Position numbers and translations under genes: made by a program. A stretch of DNA of 64,000 nt from JBCDCY01 sp039180875 (lineage in GTDB: Bacteria > Pseudomonadota > Alphaproteobacteria > Rhodobacterales > Rhodobacteraceae), in assembly GCA_039180875.1 (NCBI GenBank), contig JBCDCY010000003.1:310001-374000 (forward strand), read 5' to 3'. The notes under the pieces were generated by a model. It was not told the DNA's origin, did no database searches, and was given only the letters and a program-made list of their open reading frames with translations. Below are positions 43,296-52,082 of this stretch, piece after piece; within the stretch, counting starts at the first letter, position 1, and each line of letters starts with the position of its first letter.

Positions 43296-44855
43296 TCAGC
43301 GCTTCTGGTCGCGGTCCGGTGGGCCGAGCGTCTCCTCCAGGTTGACGCCGATCGCATCGCCGATCTTGCGGAGCGCGGGAAGCTGCACCGCCATGTCCAT
43401 GATGGCGTCGATGGCGTGGTTGACCGGGGCGCGGGGGCCGTCGCCGGCCTGACCGGAACCGCCGCCGCTCAGATGATTGATCGAGATGCCTTTGATCTTC
43501 TCGGCCGGCTTCACCATCTCCGCCACGATCTTGGGCAGTGCTTCGAGCCGCGCCTTCTCCAGCTCCATCGCCACCAGGGCCTCGGAGCGGGCGTTCTCCG
43601 CCTCTAGCCGGGCGAGCGTCGCCTCGGCCCGGGCGAGCTCTACCGCCTTCACGGCGAGCGCCTCCTCCTCCTGCGCCGCGCGGCGGTCGGCGGCGGTGGC
43701 GCGGTCGCTTTCGGCGGCGATGCGGGCGCGGAGGGCCGCAGCCTCCGCCGCCTCTTCCGCACCCAGCAGCGCCAATGCCTTCTTCCGCTCGGCCTCGGCG
43801 GTCTGGCGCGCAGTGCGCACTGCCTCCTCCGCCCGTACGGCATCGGCCCGGGCGGCGTCGGCTTCGGCCTGGGCCCGGCTTTCCTCCTGGGATTTCGCGG
43901 CGATCTGGATCAGGCGGTCGCGCTCGGCCATCTCGAGCGCGCGGGACTGGGCGATCTCGGCCTCCCGGATCGCCTGCTCGCGCGCAATGTCGGCGGCCTG
44001 GATCTCTTGCTCCATGCGGATGCGGGCATGGGCCGAGGCGCGCTCGGCCTCCGCCTTCCGCGCTGCGACCTCGGCCAGCTGGGCCGCGACCAGGGTCTCG
44101 ACCTCCTGGGCCTGGGCGATCTCGGCCCTTCGTTCCTCGAGTTCGATCTCCAGCTTCCGGCGCGCCGCCTCCATCGCCGCGCGGCGGACCGAGACCTCGC
44201 TGTCGCTCTCGATCTCGGCGCGCTCCTTCTTCGACGTGGCGATCACCTCGGCGAGCTTCCTCATACCGACCGCGTTGAAGGCGTTGTTCTCATCCAGCGC
44301 CGCAAAGGGCGTCTGATCGAGGGCCGAGAGCGAGACGCTGTCGATCTGCAATCCGTATTTCGCCAGCGGCTCGGCCAAGGCCTCCCGCACTTCTGCAACG
44401 AAGGCGGCGCGGCTTTCGTGCAGCTCGTCCATCGAGAGCTTTGCGGCGACGGAGCGGAGGGCATCGACCATCATGCCGTCGAGCAATTCCTTCAACTGAT
44501 CGCCCTGGAAGAGCCGGCGGCCGAGGGTCTGGGCGGCGCGGGTGATCGCCTCCGCCTCCGGCTTCACGGAGACGTAGACCTCCGCCCCCACGTCGACGCG
44601 CAGGCGGTCGCTGGTGATCAGCGCCTCCTCGGCCCGGCGGGCGACGTTCATGCGGATCGTCGCCATGTTCACCCGGGTGATCTCGTGAAAATACGGCAGC
44701 GCCAGCGTGCCGCCGTCGATCACCACGCGGCGCCCGCCGATACCGGTGCGCACGAGGCTCACCTCGTTCGTTGCCCGCTCATAGAACCAGGCGGCCAGCA
44801 CGATCAGCGCCGCGAAGACGGCGAGGATGAGGATGATCCAGGCGAGGATGGTCAT
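43296..44855 (-). CDS. Flotillin family membrane protein (YqiK/FloT-like)
   Basis: 519 residues: an N-terminal membrane segment (LAWIILILAVFAALIVLAAW), an SPFH/band-7 domain (VYVSVKPEAEAITRAAQTLG and VREALAEPLAKYGLQIDSVS), a long Ala/Glu-rich coiled coil (about 215-435), and the conserved C-terminal LPKIVAEMVKPAEKIKGI. Flotillins organise membrane microdomains as oligomers. AGGAGG sits ten bases ahead of the ATG, overlapping the end of the upstream SDR, so it is probably the last gene of the nine-gene unit starting at 53495. No nfeD partner is adjacent. Confidence 0.92.
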   Translation of the reverse strand: MTILAWIILILAVFAALIVLAAWFYERATNEVSLVRTGIGGRRVVIDGGTLALPYFHEITRVNMATIRMNVARRAEEALITSDRLRVDVGAEVYVSVKPEAEAITRAAQTLGRRLFQGDQLKELLDGMMVDALRSVAAKLSMDELHESRAAFVAEVREALAEPLAKYGLQIDSVSLSALDQTPFAALDENNAFNAVGMRKLAEVIATSKKERAEIESDSEVSVRRAAMEAARRKLEIELEERRAEIAQAQEVETLVAAQLAEVAARKAEAERASAHARIRMEQEIQAADIAREQAIREAEIAQSRALEMAERDRLIQIAAKSQEESRAQAEADAARADAVRAEEAVRTARQTAEAERKKALALLGAEEAAEAAALRARIAAESDRATAADRRAAQEEEALAVKAVELARAEATLARLEAENARSEALVAMELEKARLEALPKIVAEMVKPAEKIKGISINHLSGGGSGQAGDGPRAPVNHAIDAIMDMAVQLPALRKIGDAIGVNLEETLGPPDRDQKR

Positions 44856-44867
44856 GTGAGAGGCCTC

Positions 44868-45668
44868 CTATAGCCCGTGCCGATTGCACAGGATGTTCGA
44901 CGCCATGCCGCCGTCGATGTGGATGTTGGTGCCGCGAAGCCAGGTCGTCATGTCCGAGAGCAGGAAGGCGACGGCGGGGGCGATATCCTCCGGCCGGCCG
45001 GGGCGGTCCATGACGCGGGCATCCTCGGCCGCGCGCTCACCGAGGGTGGCGAGGAAGTCGCCGAGGATCGGCGTCTCCACCGGCCCGGGGGAGAGCGCGT
45101 TCATCCGGATGCCCCGCTCGCGCCAGCGCCAGCGGTTCTGCAGGGTCCAGACGAGCAGCGCTTCCTTGGAGAAGAAGTAGCTCCGCCCATCCTCGTTGCT
45201 GATGTCGAAGCGCTGCATGAAGGCCTCCGGCGCGTCGATGTCGACCGCCTCGGAGGCGCGGATCGCCTCGACCGCGTCGGCCCAGCCGAAGCCGGCGAGG
45301 GAGGCGAGGTTCACGATGGCCGCGCCGTCCCGCATCTTGGGCACCAGACCCTCGGTCAGGCGCTTCAGGCCGAAGAGGTTCACCTGCAGCACCTTCTCGG
45401 CCGGCGCGGTCGGCGGCAGGCCGGCGATGTTGGCGAGGCCGTCGATCCCGTCCGGCAACACGTCGATCAGCGCGTCGATGGTGGCGCCTTGGGAGAGATC
45501 GGCGCGGTAGAACTCCTCCACATGGTCGAAGCGCTTGGTGAGATCCACGCCCAGCACCGTCGCGCCCATCTTCGTGCAGATCCGCGCCGTCTCGAGCCCA
45601 ATGCCGGAGGCGGAGCCGGTGACCACGATGGTTTTGCCGGCCAGCAGCGGCAGCGCCTCCCAGTCCAT
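44868..45668 (-). CDS. SDR, coniferyl-alcohol dehydrogenase-like
   Basis: 266 residues. NAD-binding TGSASGIGLETARIC, NIAGLPP, catalytic Y-x-x-x-K in SYFFSKEALLVWTLQ, and MNALSPGPVETPILGDF. The phrase order (GATVLGVDLTKRFDHVEEFY, GIDGLANIAGLP, VNLFGLKRLTE) is very close to the CalA coniferyl-alcohol dehydrogenase of Pseudomonas as I remember it, more so than to general 3-oxoacyl reductases. It would oxidise an aromatic allylic alcohol to the aldehyde, handed to the aldehyde dehydrogenase whose stop overlaps its start (TGATG). Confidence 0.8.
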   Translation of the reverse strand: MDWEALPLLAGKTIVVTGSASGIGLETARICTKMGATVLGVDLTKRFDHVEEFYRADLSQGATIDALIDVLPDGIDGLANIAGLPPTAPAEKVLQVNLFGLKRLTEGLVPKMRDGAAIVNLASLAGFGWADAVEAIRASEAVDIDAPEAFMQRFDISNEDGRSYFFSKEALLVWTLQNRWRWRERGIRMNALSPGPVETPILGDFLATLGERAAEDARVMDRPGRPEDIAPAVAFLLSDMTTWLRGTNIHIDGGMASNILCNRHGL

Positions 45669-47140
45669 CAAAACACCCCCGGATAAGGCCGGTGGCCGCG
45701 GTCGAGGGTGATCCAGCGGGTCTCGGTAAACGTCTCCATCGACCAGAGCCCGCCATGGCGGCCGAGCCCGCTCGCCTTGGTGCCGCCGAAGGGCACGTGG
45801 GGCTCGTCGTTGATGCTGGTGCAATTGACGTGGCACATGCCGGTCTCGAGCCGCGCGGCCATGGCAAGCGCACGCTCTTCGTCCGCCGTGATGATGCCGG
45901 AGGAGAGGCCGTATTCGGTGTCGTTGTTAAGCGCGATGGCGTCCGCGTCCGTGCGGAAGGGGACAACCACGGCGACCGGGCCGAACGTCTCCTCCCGCCA
46001 GATCGCCATCTCGGGCGTGACGCCGGTGAGGATCGTCGGCTCGACGTAGCGGCCCCGCACGCCGCCGCCCAAGGCGAGGGTCGCGCCCCTGGCCGTCGCC
46101 TCCTCGATCTGGGCGGCGACCCGGGCGGCCTGGCGATCGTTGATCAGCGGGCCGACGACGTTTTGGGGATCGGCCACGTCGCCGGTGCGGAGCTTGCGGG
46201 CCCGGGCGACGAAGGCCTCGAGGAAGGGCTGATAGATCGCCTCCTGCACCAGCACCTTCTCGACGCTCATGCAGATCTGGCCCTGGTGCATGAAGGCGCC
46301 GAAGGAGGCGGCGGCGCTCGCCCGCTCCATCTCCGCATCCTCGAGCACGATCAGGCTGTCCTTGCCGCCGAGCTCGACACAGGCTTTTTTAAGATGCGCC
46401 CCGGCCTTGGCGGCGATGTGGCGCCCGACCGCGGTGGAGCCGGTGAAGGAGACGCCCTTGACGGCAGGGTTCTCCACCAGCTCGTCGCCCATCTCGCCCA
46501 CGTTCTCCCGCCCGCAGGTGACGACGTTGAACACGCCGGGGGGCAGGCCCGCCTCCTCCATCACCTCGGCGAAGAACAGGCCGCCGGCATAGGGGGTCTC
46601 TTCCGACGGTTTCAGCACGACCGTGTTGCCGGCGGCCAGCGGGAAGGCGAATCCGCGCGAGGAGAGGATGCCGGGCATGTTCCAGGGCGAGATGACGCTG
46701 ACCACGCCGATCGGCTGGCGCACGGCGTGGGAGAGCTTGCCGTGGACCGAGGGCAGGATCTGCCCGACGGGGGCGTAGCAGGCGGCGGCGGCGGCGCGGA
46801 AGACCTCGGCCACGTAGCCTGCCTCGAACAGGCCTTTACCGCGCCAGCCGCCCCCCTCTGCCGTGGCGGCGGCGACGTAGTCGGGCGCGCGCCGTTCCCA
46901 CACCTCGGCGGCTTTCAGCAGGAACGCCGCACGCTCGGTGAACATCAGGCCGGCCCAGGCGGGGAAGCCCCCGGCGGCGGCGGCGATGGCGGCGCGCGCC
47001 TCGATCCGGCCGCCGTCGGGGATCCGGGCGTAGAGCGCGCCGTCCGAGGGGTTGAGGTCGTCGAAGCTGCCGTTGCCGGGGCGCCAGGCGCCGGCGATGT
47101 ACATGCCCTTGATCGCGGGGCTCGCGGGTTGGTCGAGCAT
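45668..47140 (-). CDS. Aldehyde dehydrogenase, benzaldehyde/coniferyl-aldehyde type
   Basis: 490 residues. VISPWNMPGILSSRGFAFPL, LKPSEETPYAGGLFFAEV, SFTGSTAVGRHIAAKAG, Glu in VELGGKDSLIVLEDAE, Cys in HQGQICMSVEKVLV, and EETFGPVAVVVPF. The QGQIC active-site context and GRHIAAKAGAHLKK resemble benzaldehyde/vanillin-type dehydrogenases. Coupled to the alcohol dehydrogenase downstream and placed one base after livF, so substrate import, alcohol oxidation and aldehyde oxidation are co-expressed. Exact substrate is inferred from that neighbour. Confidence 0.88.
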   Translation of the reverse strand: MLDQPASPAIKGMYIAGAWRPGNGSFDDLNPSDGALYARIPDGGRIEARAAIAAAAGGFPAWAGLMFTERAAFLLKAAEVWERRAPDYVAAATAEGGGWRGKGLFEAGYVAEVFRAAAAACYAPVGQILPSVHGKLSHAVRQPIGVVSVISPWNMPGILSSRGFAFPLAAGNTVVLKPSEETPYAGGLFFAEVMEEAGLPPGVFNVVTCGRENVGEMGDELVENPAVKGVSFTGSTAVGRHIAAKAGAHLKKACVELGGKDSLIVLEDAEMERASAAASFGAFMHQGQICMSVEKVLVQEAIYQPFLEAFVARARKLRTGDVADPQNVVGPLINDRQAARVAAQIEEATARGATLALGGGVRGRYVEPTILTGVTPEMAIWREETFGPVAVVVPFRTDADAIALNNDTEYGLSSGIITADEERALAMAARLETGMCHVNCTSINDEPHVPFGGTKASGLGRHGGLWSMETFTETRWITLDRGHRPYPGVF

Positions 47141-47141
47141 C

Positions 47142-48278
47142 CTATCCCTCCCTCTCGAAATCGCCGCTCGGACGGCGGCGATAGACCTCGACGCGCGGCG
47201 CCCGGTAGACCTCGATGACCGCCGGCTTCGGCTTGGACGCGGCGGGTTCGGGCGGCTCGGCCGCGCCGTTCAGCGGCCGCTCGGCCCGGCCGTTCCGGCG
47301 GGTGCGGGCCCGGGCGGCGGCCTCCTCGATTTCGGCCAGTACGGTGCTGAGACGATCCTGGGCGACGGTGGCCGCGCGCTGCTGCACTTCGGGCGCTGGC
47401 TCCGGTCGCTGCGCCGAGGCGCGGGCCACCAGATCGGCGACCGGCAGGCCCAGCACCTGGTCAGCGGATCGGGTCTCGGACGGCCGGGGCGGTACGGCGA
47501 TCGGCGGCGGGACCTCCGCCGCGGCATCCGGCGCCTCGTCGTGGGTATGGGGCGCGGCGGCCCCGCCGGCGCCGAGATAGGCGGCCTGCACGGCAGGGTC
47601 GTGCATCAGCGCGTCCGCCGTCGCCTCATGCACGATATGGGCGTTCTCCAGCAGATAGCCGCGGTCGGCGATGGCGAGGCTTTGGCGGGCGTTCTGCTCC
47701 ACCAGAAGGATGCCGATGCCGAGATCGCGCACGGTGCGGAGCGACTGGAAGAGCTCCTTGCAAAGCAGCGGCGAGAGGCCAAGGGACGGCTCGTCGAGCG
47801 CCAGGATCTCCGGGTTCGACATCATCGCCCGGCCGATGGCCACCATCTGCTGCTCGCCCCCCGACATGGTGCGCACTGTCTGGCGGCGCCGCTCGGCGAG
47901 CTTGGGGAAAAGCTGATAGGCCCGGGCGAGGTTCGCCGCCTCCTCCTCCCGCGCCCGGGCGGCATAGGCGCCGAGGGTCAGATTCTCCTCCACAGTCAGA
48001 TCGCCGAAGATGCCGCGCCCCTCCGGCACCAGGGCGACGCCCTCCTCGACGATCCGGTCGGGGGAGAGGCGCGTCAGGTCATGGCCGTTCAGCGTCACCT
48101 GCCCCGCCACCTGCCCCTCGCAGATTCCGGCGACGGCCTTGAGCAGCGTCGACTTCCCCGCCCCGTTGGCGCCGAGGATGACGACGATCTCTCCGGCCGC
48201 GACACGCAACCCCGCATCCTCCAGCGCCCGGTGCTGGCCGTAGGCGACGGTGAGGCCCGCGACCTCAAGCATCGTCAT
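47142..48278 (-). CDS. livF: LivF-type ABC ATPase with long C-terminal extension
   Basis: 378 residues; LivF is normally about 235. Residues 1-236 are a complete ATPase: Walker A GANGAGKST (37-45), signature MSGGEQQMVAIGRAMM, Walker B ILALDEPSLGL, H-loop replaced by the usual LLVEQNA. The extra 142 residues are Pro/Ala-rich with one likely amphipathic helix (QQRAATVAQDRLSTVLAEIE) and end with a doubled E-V-Y-R motif in IEVYRAPRVEVYRRRP. The extension has no recognised domain. Start overlaps livG by 14 bases. It energises the aromatic/amino-acid-type importer of this operon. Confidence 0.88.
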   Translation of the reverse strand: MTMLEVAGLTVAYGQHRALEDAGLRVAAGEIVVILGANGAGKSTLLKAVAGICEGQVAGQVTLNGHDLTRLSPDRIVEEGVALVPEGRGIFGDLTVEENLTLGAYAARAREEEAANLARAYQLFPKLAERRRQTVRTMSGGEQQMVAIGRAMMSNPEILALDEPSLGLSPLLCKELFQSLRTVRDLGIGILLVEQNARQSLAIADRGYLLENAHIVHEATADALMHDPAVQAAYLGAGGAAAPHTHDEAPDAAAEVPPPIAVPPRPSETRSADQVLGLPVADLVARASAQRPEPAPEVQQRAATVAQDRLSTVLAEIEEAAARARTRRNGRAERPLNGAAEPPEPAASKPKPAVIEVYRAPRVEVYRRRPSGDFEREG

Positions 48279-49002
48279 CGCCCAGATAGGCGCGGATCAC
48301 CTCACGGTCGGAGAGCACCTCGTCCGGCGTCCCCTCGGCGATCTTGGCGCCGGAGGCCATTACCACGCAACGGTCCGACAGCGAGCGGATGGCGTCCATC
48401 ACATGCTCGACGAGCACGATCGTGCGCCCCTCCGCCTTCAATGAGCGGATGAGCTCGATGCCGATGGCGAGCTCCGTCGGGTTGAGCCCGGCCAGCCATT
48501 CGTCGAGCAGCAGGATCTCGGGGTCGGAGGCGAGGACGCGGGCAAGCTCCACCCGCTTGGTGTCGATGTAGGTGAGCTGGCCCACCCGAAGATGCCCCTT
48601 CCCGGCAAGCCCCACCCGCTCCAGCAACTCCCGCGCCACCCGCCGCGCGTCCGTCCCCCAGCGGCGGCGATGGCCGAAGACGGCGCCGGCCACCACGTTC
48701 TCCTCCACCGTCATCGAGGCGAGCAGGCGCACGAGCTGAAACGTCCGCCCGACGCCCCTGCGGGCGATGGTGCGGGCCGGCAGGCCGGCGATGGCCTGGC
48801 CGCGGAGCGTGATCTCTCCGGCAGAGGGTTGTAGCGCGCCGGAGATCACGTTGAGCGTCGTCGACTTCCCCGATCCGTTCGGCCCGATCAGCCCGAGGAC
48901 GGCGTTCGGCTCCACATCGAAGTCCAGCGCGTCGACCGCAACCAGCCCCCCGAAGCGCCGTGTGACGCCGCGGAGCGCGAGGATCGGGCTCCCCTGCCTC
49001 AC
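48265..49002 (-). CDS. livG: LivG-type ABC ATPase
   Basis: 245 residues: Walker A GPNGSGKST, Q-loop RTFQLVRLLASMTVEENV, Walker B ILLLDEWLAGLNPTE and LVEHVMDAI. The signature segment reads VGQLTYIDTKRVELARVLAS rather than the usual LSYGQQRRLEIARAL, a divergent C-motif shared by some members of this family. GTG at 49002 overlaps the livM stop as GTGA. Partner of LivF in the heterodimeric ATPase. Confidence 0.9.
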   Translation of the reverse strand: MRQGSPILALRGVTRRFGGLVAVDALDFDVEPNAVLGLIGPNGSGKSTTLNVISGALQPSAGEITLRGQAIAGLPARTIARRGVGRTFQLVRLLASMTVEENVVAGAVFGHRRRWGTDARRVARELLERVGLAGKGHLRVGQLTYIDTKRVELARVLASDPEILLLDEWLAGLNPTELAIGIELIRSLKAEGRTIVLVEHVMDAIRSLSDRCVVMASGAKIAEGTPDEVLSDREVIRAYLGDDDA

Positions 49003-49931
49003 GCCGCCGCCTCCCGCCGGGCAGCGCGCTGGCGCAGATCGTCGAACAGGCCCGCGAAGCCGCGGGGGAGCGCATAGACGATCAACAGGAAGGCGAGGCC
49101 GAGGACCAGCGTCGTCTGGTTCGGGAAGTTCGACGACACCGCCTCCCAAAGGAAGGTGAAGGGGATCACGCCGACCAAGGGGCCCCAAAGCCGCCCGGCG
49201 CCGCCGAGCAAGGCCATGATGACGACCTGGAAGGACAGGATCGGCGTGAAGGCGAGCGCGGGTTCGATATAGACGTAGCGCGGCGCCAGGATCGCCCCGG
49301 TGACGGAGGCAACCAGCCCCGGCACCATGAAGAGTAGGATCTTGGCGCGGGCCGTATGGATGCCGGAATGGGCCGCCACCGTCTCGTCATCCCCGATGAT
49401 GCGGAGCGCGAAGCCGAGGCGCGAGCGCCCGATCAGCCAGCCGGCCAGGAAGACCAGCGCCGCCAGGCCCAGTAGCTGCCAGTAGATCTGCGCCTCGGTG
49501 ATCTGGGTGAGGACGTAGAGCCCCTTCTGGCCCGAAAGGTTCTGGGCCCAGGTGATGACCTGGCGCACCAACTCCGCCAGGCCGAGGGTGAAGATGACGA
49601 AGTAGACGCCCGAGAGGCGCAGCGTCGCCAGGCCCACCAGCGCCGCCAGGACCGCCCCCGCCACCGCCGCGATCAGCAGGAGCGACCAGTAGGGCAGCAC
49701 CTCGAACCCCAACCCAACCACATAGGTGCCGAGGCCGAAAAACGCCGCGGTGGCCAGCGAGATGTAATGGGTGGGGCCGGAGAAGAGCGCCCAGCTGGTC
49801 GCCAGCACGGTGTACATGGCGATGGTGACGCCGAGCCCCAGCCAGTAGCCCGAGCCGCTGAAGGGGATCGTCGCCGCCGCGAGCAGCAGCGCGACGGCGA
49901 CGGCCAGCCCCTGCACCTCCCGCCCGCTCAT
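48999..49931 (-). CDS. livM: LivM-type ABC permease
   Basis: 310 residues, about nine or ten membrane segments. Landmarks: SLATAAFFGLGTYVVGLG, TLRLSGVYFVIFTLGLAELV and GRSRLGFALRIIGDDETVAA (coupling loop), then VVIMALLGGAGRLWGPLVG. ATG at 49931 overlaps the livH stop (ATGA). Forms the inner-membrane channel with LivH. Confidence 0.9.
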   Translation of the reverse strand: MSGREVQGLAVAVALLLAAATIPFSGSGYWLGLGVTIAMYTVLATSWALFSGPTHYISLATAAFFGLGTYVVGLGFEVLPYWSLLLIAAVAGAVLAALVGLATLRLSGVYFVIFTLGLAELVRQVITWAQNLSGQKGLYVLTQITEAQIYWQLLGLAALVFLAGWLIGRSRLGFALRIIGDDETVAAHSGIHTARAKILLFMVPGLVASVTGAILAPRYVYIEPALAFTPILSFQVVIMALLGGAGRLWGPLVGVIPFTFLWEAVSSNFPNQTTLVLGLAFLLIVYALPRGFAGLFDDLRQRAARREAAA

Positions 49932-50794
49932 GTCGGGCGCCGCCCAAAGAGGCCCTGCGGCCGGAAGAGCAGGATCAGGATGAAGAGCGCATAGGCCGCG
50001 GCCAGCGTCAGCCCCGGGTCGATCAGCGAGGCCACCACGGTCTCGACCACGCCGAGCAGGAGGGCGGCGAGGATCGTGCCCCGCACGTCGCCCACACCCC
50101 CCATGATCACGATGATCAGTGCCTTGAGCGTGAAGATCACCCCGGTCGAGGCATCGAGGGTCAGGAAGGAGGAGACCAGCGCCCCGCCCGTCGCGGTCAC
50201 CGCGCCGCCGAGGGCGAAGGCGATGGCCGCCCGGCTGCGGACGTCGATGCCGACCAGCCGCGCACTCTCCGGCGCCACGGCGATCGCCCGGATCGACAAT
50301 CCGGCGCGGGAGCGGTTGAGCCAGAGGTAGAGCGCCAGACACAGGATGGCGGCGGCGAGGAAGGCCACGACCCGGTTCTGGGCATAGGTCTCGCCCAGGA
50401 TCTCGACCGGCCGGGCGAGGTAGGCATAGCTGAAATAGTCCCCGCCGAAGATCGCCAGCATGACGCCCACCGCGACGAAGGAGAGGCCGAAGGTCGCCAG
50501 GATCGCATCCACCTCGAGCTGGCCGCGGCTCCGCGCCCGGCGCACCAGCCGCTCCAGCATCAACCGGTAGATCAGCCAGTTGAGCAGGAAGGCTGCCGGT
50601 GCGACGAGGAAGACCGTCAGGATCGGGCTCACCTGGCCGGCCGTGTAGAACCAGAAGGCCGCGAAACCGCCGGCCACCAGCACCTCGCCGTTGGCGAGGT
50701 TCATGATCCGGGCCACGCCGTATTGCAGGTTGAGCCCGAGCGCGATCAGCGCGTAGGTGCCGCCGAGCAGCAGGCCGATGATCAGGATGTCCAA
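49928..50794 (-). CDS. livH: LivH-type ABC permease
   Basis: 288 residues, about eight membrane segments; starts DILIIGLLLGGTYALIALGL and NLQYGVARIMNLANGEVLV, ends with VIMGGVGDVRGTILAALLLG. Coupling loop NRSRAGLSIRAIAVAPESAR. Separated from the binding-protein gene by 72 bases with a hairpin. Confidence 0.9.
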   Translation of the reverse strand: MDILIIGLLLGGTYALIALGLNLQYGVARIMNLANGEVLVAGGFAAFWFYTAGQVSPILTVFLVAPAAFLLNWLIYRLMLERLVRRARSRGQLEVDAILATFGLSFVAVGVMLAIFGGDYFSYAYLARPVEILGETYAQNRVVAFLAAAILCLALYLWLNRSRAGLSIRAIAVAPESARLVGIDVRSRAAIAFALGGAVTATGGALVSSFLTLDASTGVIFTLKALIIVIMGGVGDVRGTILAALLLGVVETVVASLIDPGLTLAAAYALFILILLFRPQGLFGRRPT

Positions 50795-50817
50795 GGCGTC
50801 GCTCCCCGGCTCGGGTG

Positions 50818-50844
50818 AGGGGCCAGCAGCACGGGCCGGCCCCT
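50818..50844 (-). promoter_or_regulatory. Intercistronic hairpin livK-livH
   Basis: Perfect 7-bp stem (AGGGGCC at 50818-50824 with GGCCCCT at 50838-50844) and 13-base loop in the 72-base gap after the binding-protein gene. Likely mRNA stabiliser/attenuator. Confidence 0.5.
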
Positions 50845-50866
50845 TCGCCCCTGGCGCCTCATGCGC

Positions 50867-52072
50867 TCACTCAGCGCCCCAGCCGTCCTTCAGGCGCACG
50901 TCGACCTGGATGTCGCGCTCCCGCGCCGAGACGCCGTGGAACACGCCGTCCTGCCACTGGCCGACGGTCCAGAAGGCGGGATTGCTGTTCTCGCCGTCGA
51001 AGGCGATGGGGCCGAGCACGGTCTCGAAGGTGGTCTCGCGCAGATGCGCGGCCACGGCCTCCCGGTCGAGGCCCACCGCCTCGATCGCCTGCTCCATGAT
51101 CTGCAGCGAGGCGTAGGTGGTGGCCGAGGCCCAGTAGTCCGGCGCCGAGCCGACAAAGGCCTCATGCGCCGCGGCGTAGTCCTGGAAGGCAGCACTCGTC
51201 GGATCGACGCCGCCGGCGCCGAGGATACCCTCCGCCGCGCCGCCGAAGCGCTCGATGAAGGCCGGGAAGGGCGTGGCGACGGCGGTGTAGTAGGCGTCGA
51301 CGTCCAGGTTCTCGATGATCGCCTGCTCGGTCAGCCCGAAGGTGTCCGGCGGATAGGACCAGGCGACGAAAGCATCGGGCTCTGCTGCCGCCGCCCCCTT
51401 CATCACCGGCGACAGGTCCTGGGTGCCCAGCGGATAGGAGCTGTCATAGACGATCTCGAACCCTGCCTCCTCAAAGAGCGGCCGGGCGGCGGTGGCGAGC
51501 TCGATGCCGAAGGCGTCGGCCACGTTCACCATGGCGATCTTGTTGCCGAGCTGACCGGCCTCCCGCATCTCGGTCAGGATCTTCACCACGTCGCTGGCAA
51601 AGGCGGTGGTGGTCCCGAGGGTGAAGAACATCGTCTCGAACTGCGCCGAGAGCTCTGGAATCTGGTCGGTGATGGCCGAGACCGCGATCTGGGGATAGCC
51701 GTAGCGCGCGAAGATCGGGGCCGAGGCGATGTTGAGGCCGGTGCCGTAGGGCGCGACGATGAAGTCGGCGTTGTCCTGGGTGGCCAGGCGCTGCACCGCG
51801 CGGATGGTCTCGCCCGGGTTGGTCTGGTCGTCGTATTCGATCACCTCGACCGGGCGCTGCACGCCGTCGACCATCAGGCCGCCGCGCTCGTTCACCTGAT
51901 GCGCCCAAAGCCGGACGTTCGGCCAGTGGGTGACGGCCGCGCCGCCGGCCAGTGGCCCGGTCTTGGGCGCCACGGCGCCGATCATCACCGGATCCTGGGC
52001 CAGGGCCGGCGCGGCGGCGAGGCCCGTGGCAAGGGCGAGCGCGGTGAGCGTCAGGGCATGTCTGCGTTTCAT
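50867..52072 (-). CDS. ABC transporter substrate-binding protein (branched-chain amino acid/aromatic acid type)
   Basis: 401 residues with signal peptide (KRRHALTLTALALATGLAAA, cleavage after ALAQ). Periplasmic-binding type 1 fold: IGAVAPKTGPLAGGAAV, VIEYDDQTNPGETIRAVQRL and FIVAPYGTGLNIASAPIFAR. In the family these bind Leu/Ile/Val, urea, or aromatic acids such as p-coumarate. Because the operon encodes aromatic alcohol and aldehyde dehydrogenases, an aromatic ligand is more likely than an amino acid (inference). GGGAGGG precedes the ATG. Confidence 0.85.
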   Translation of the reverse strand: MKRRHALTLTALALATGLAAAPALAQDPVMIGAVAPKTGPLAGGAAVTHWPNVRLWAHQVNERGGLMVDGVQRPVEVIEYDDQTNPGETIRAVQRLATQDNADFIVAPYGTGLNIASAPIFARYGYPQIAVSAITDQIPELSAQFETMFFTLGTTTAFASDVVKILTEMREAGQLGNKIAMVNVADAFGIELATAARPLFEEAGFEIVYDSSYPLGTQDLSPVMKGAAAAEPDAFVAWSYPPDTFGLTEQAIIENLDVDAYYTAVATPFPAFIERFGGAAEGILGAGGVDPTSAAFQDYAAAHEAFVGSAPDYWASATTYASLQIMEQAIEAVGLDREAVAAHLRETTFETVLGPIAFDGENSNPAFWTVGQWQDGVFHGVSARERDIQVDVRLKDGWGAE

Positions 52073-52082
52073 GGGTCCCTCC

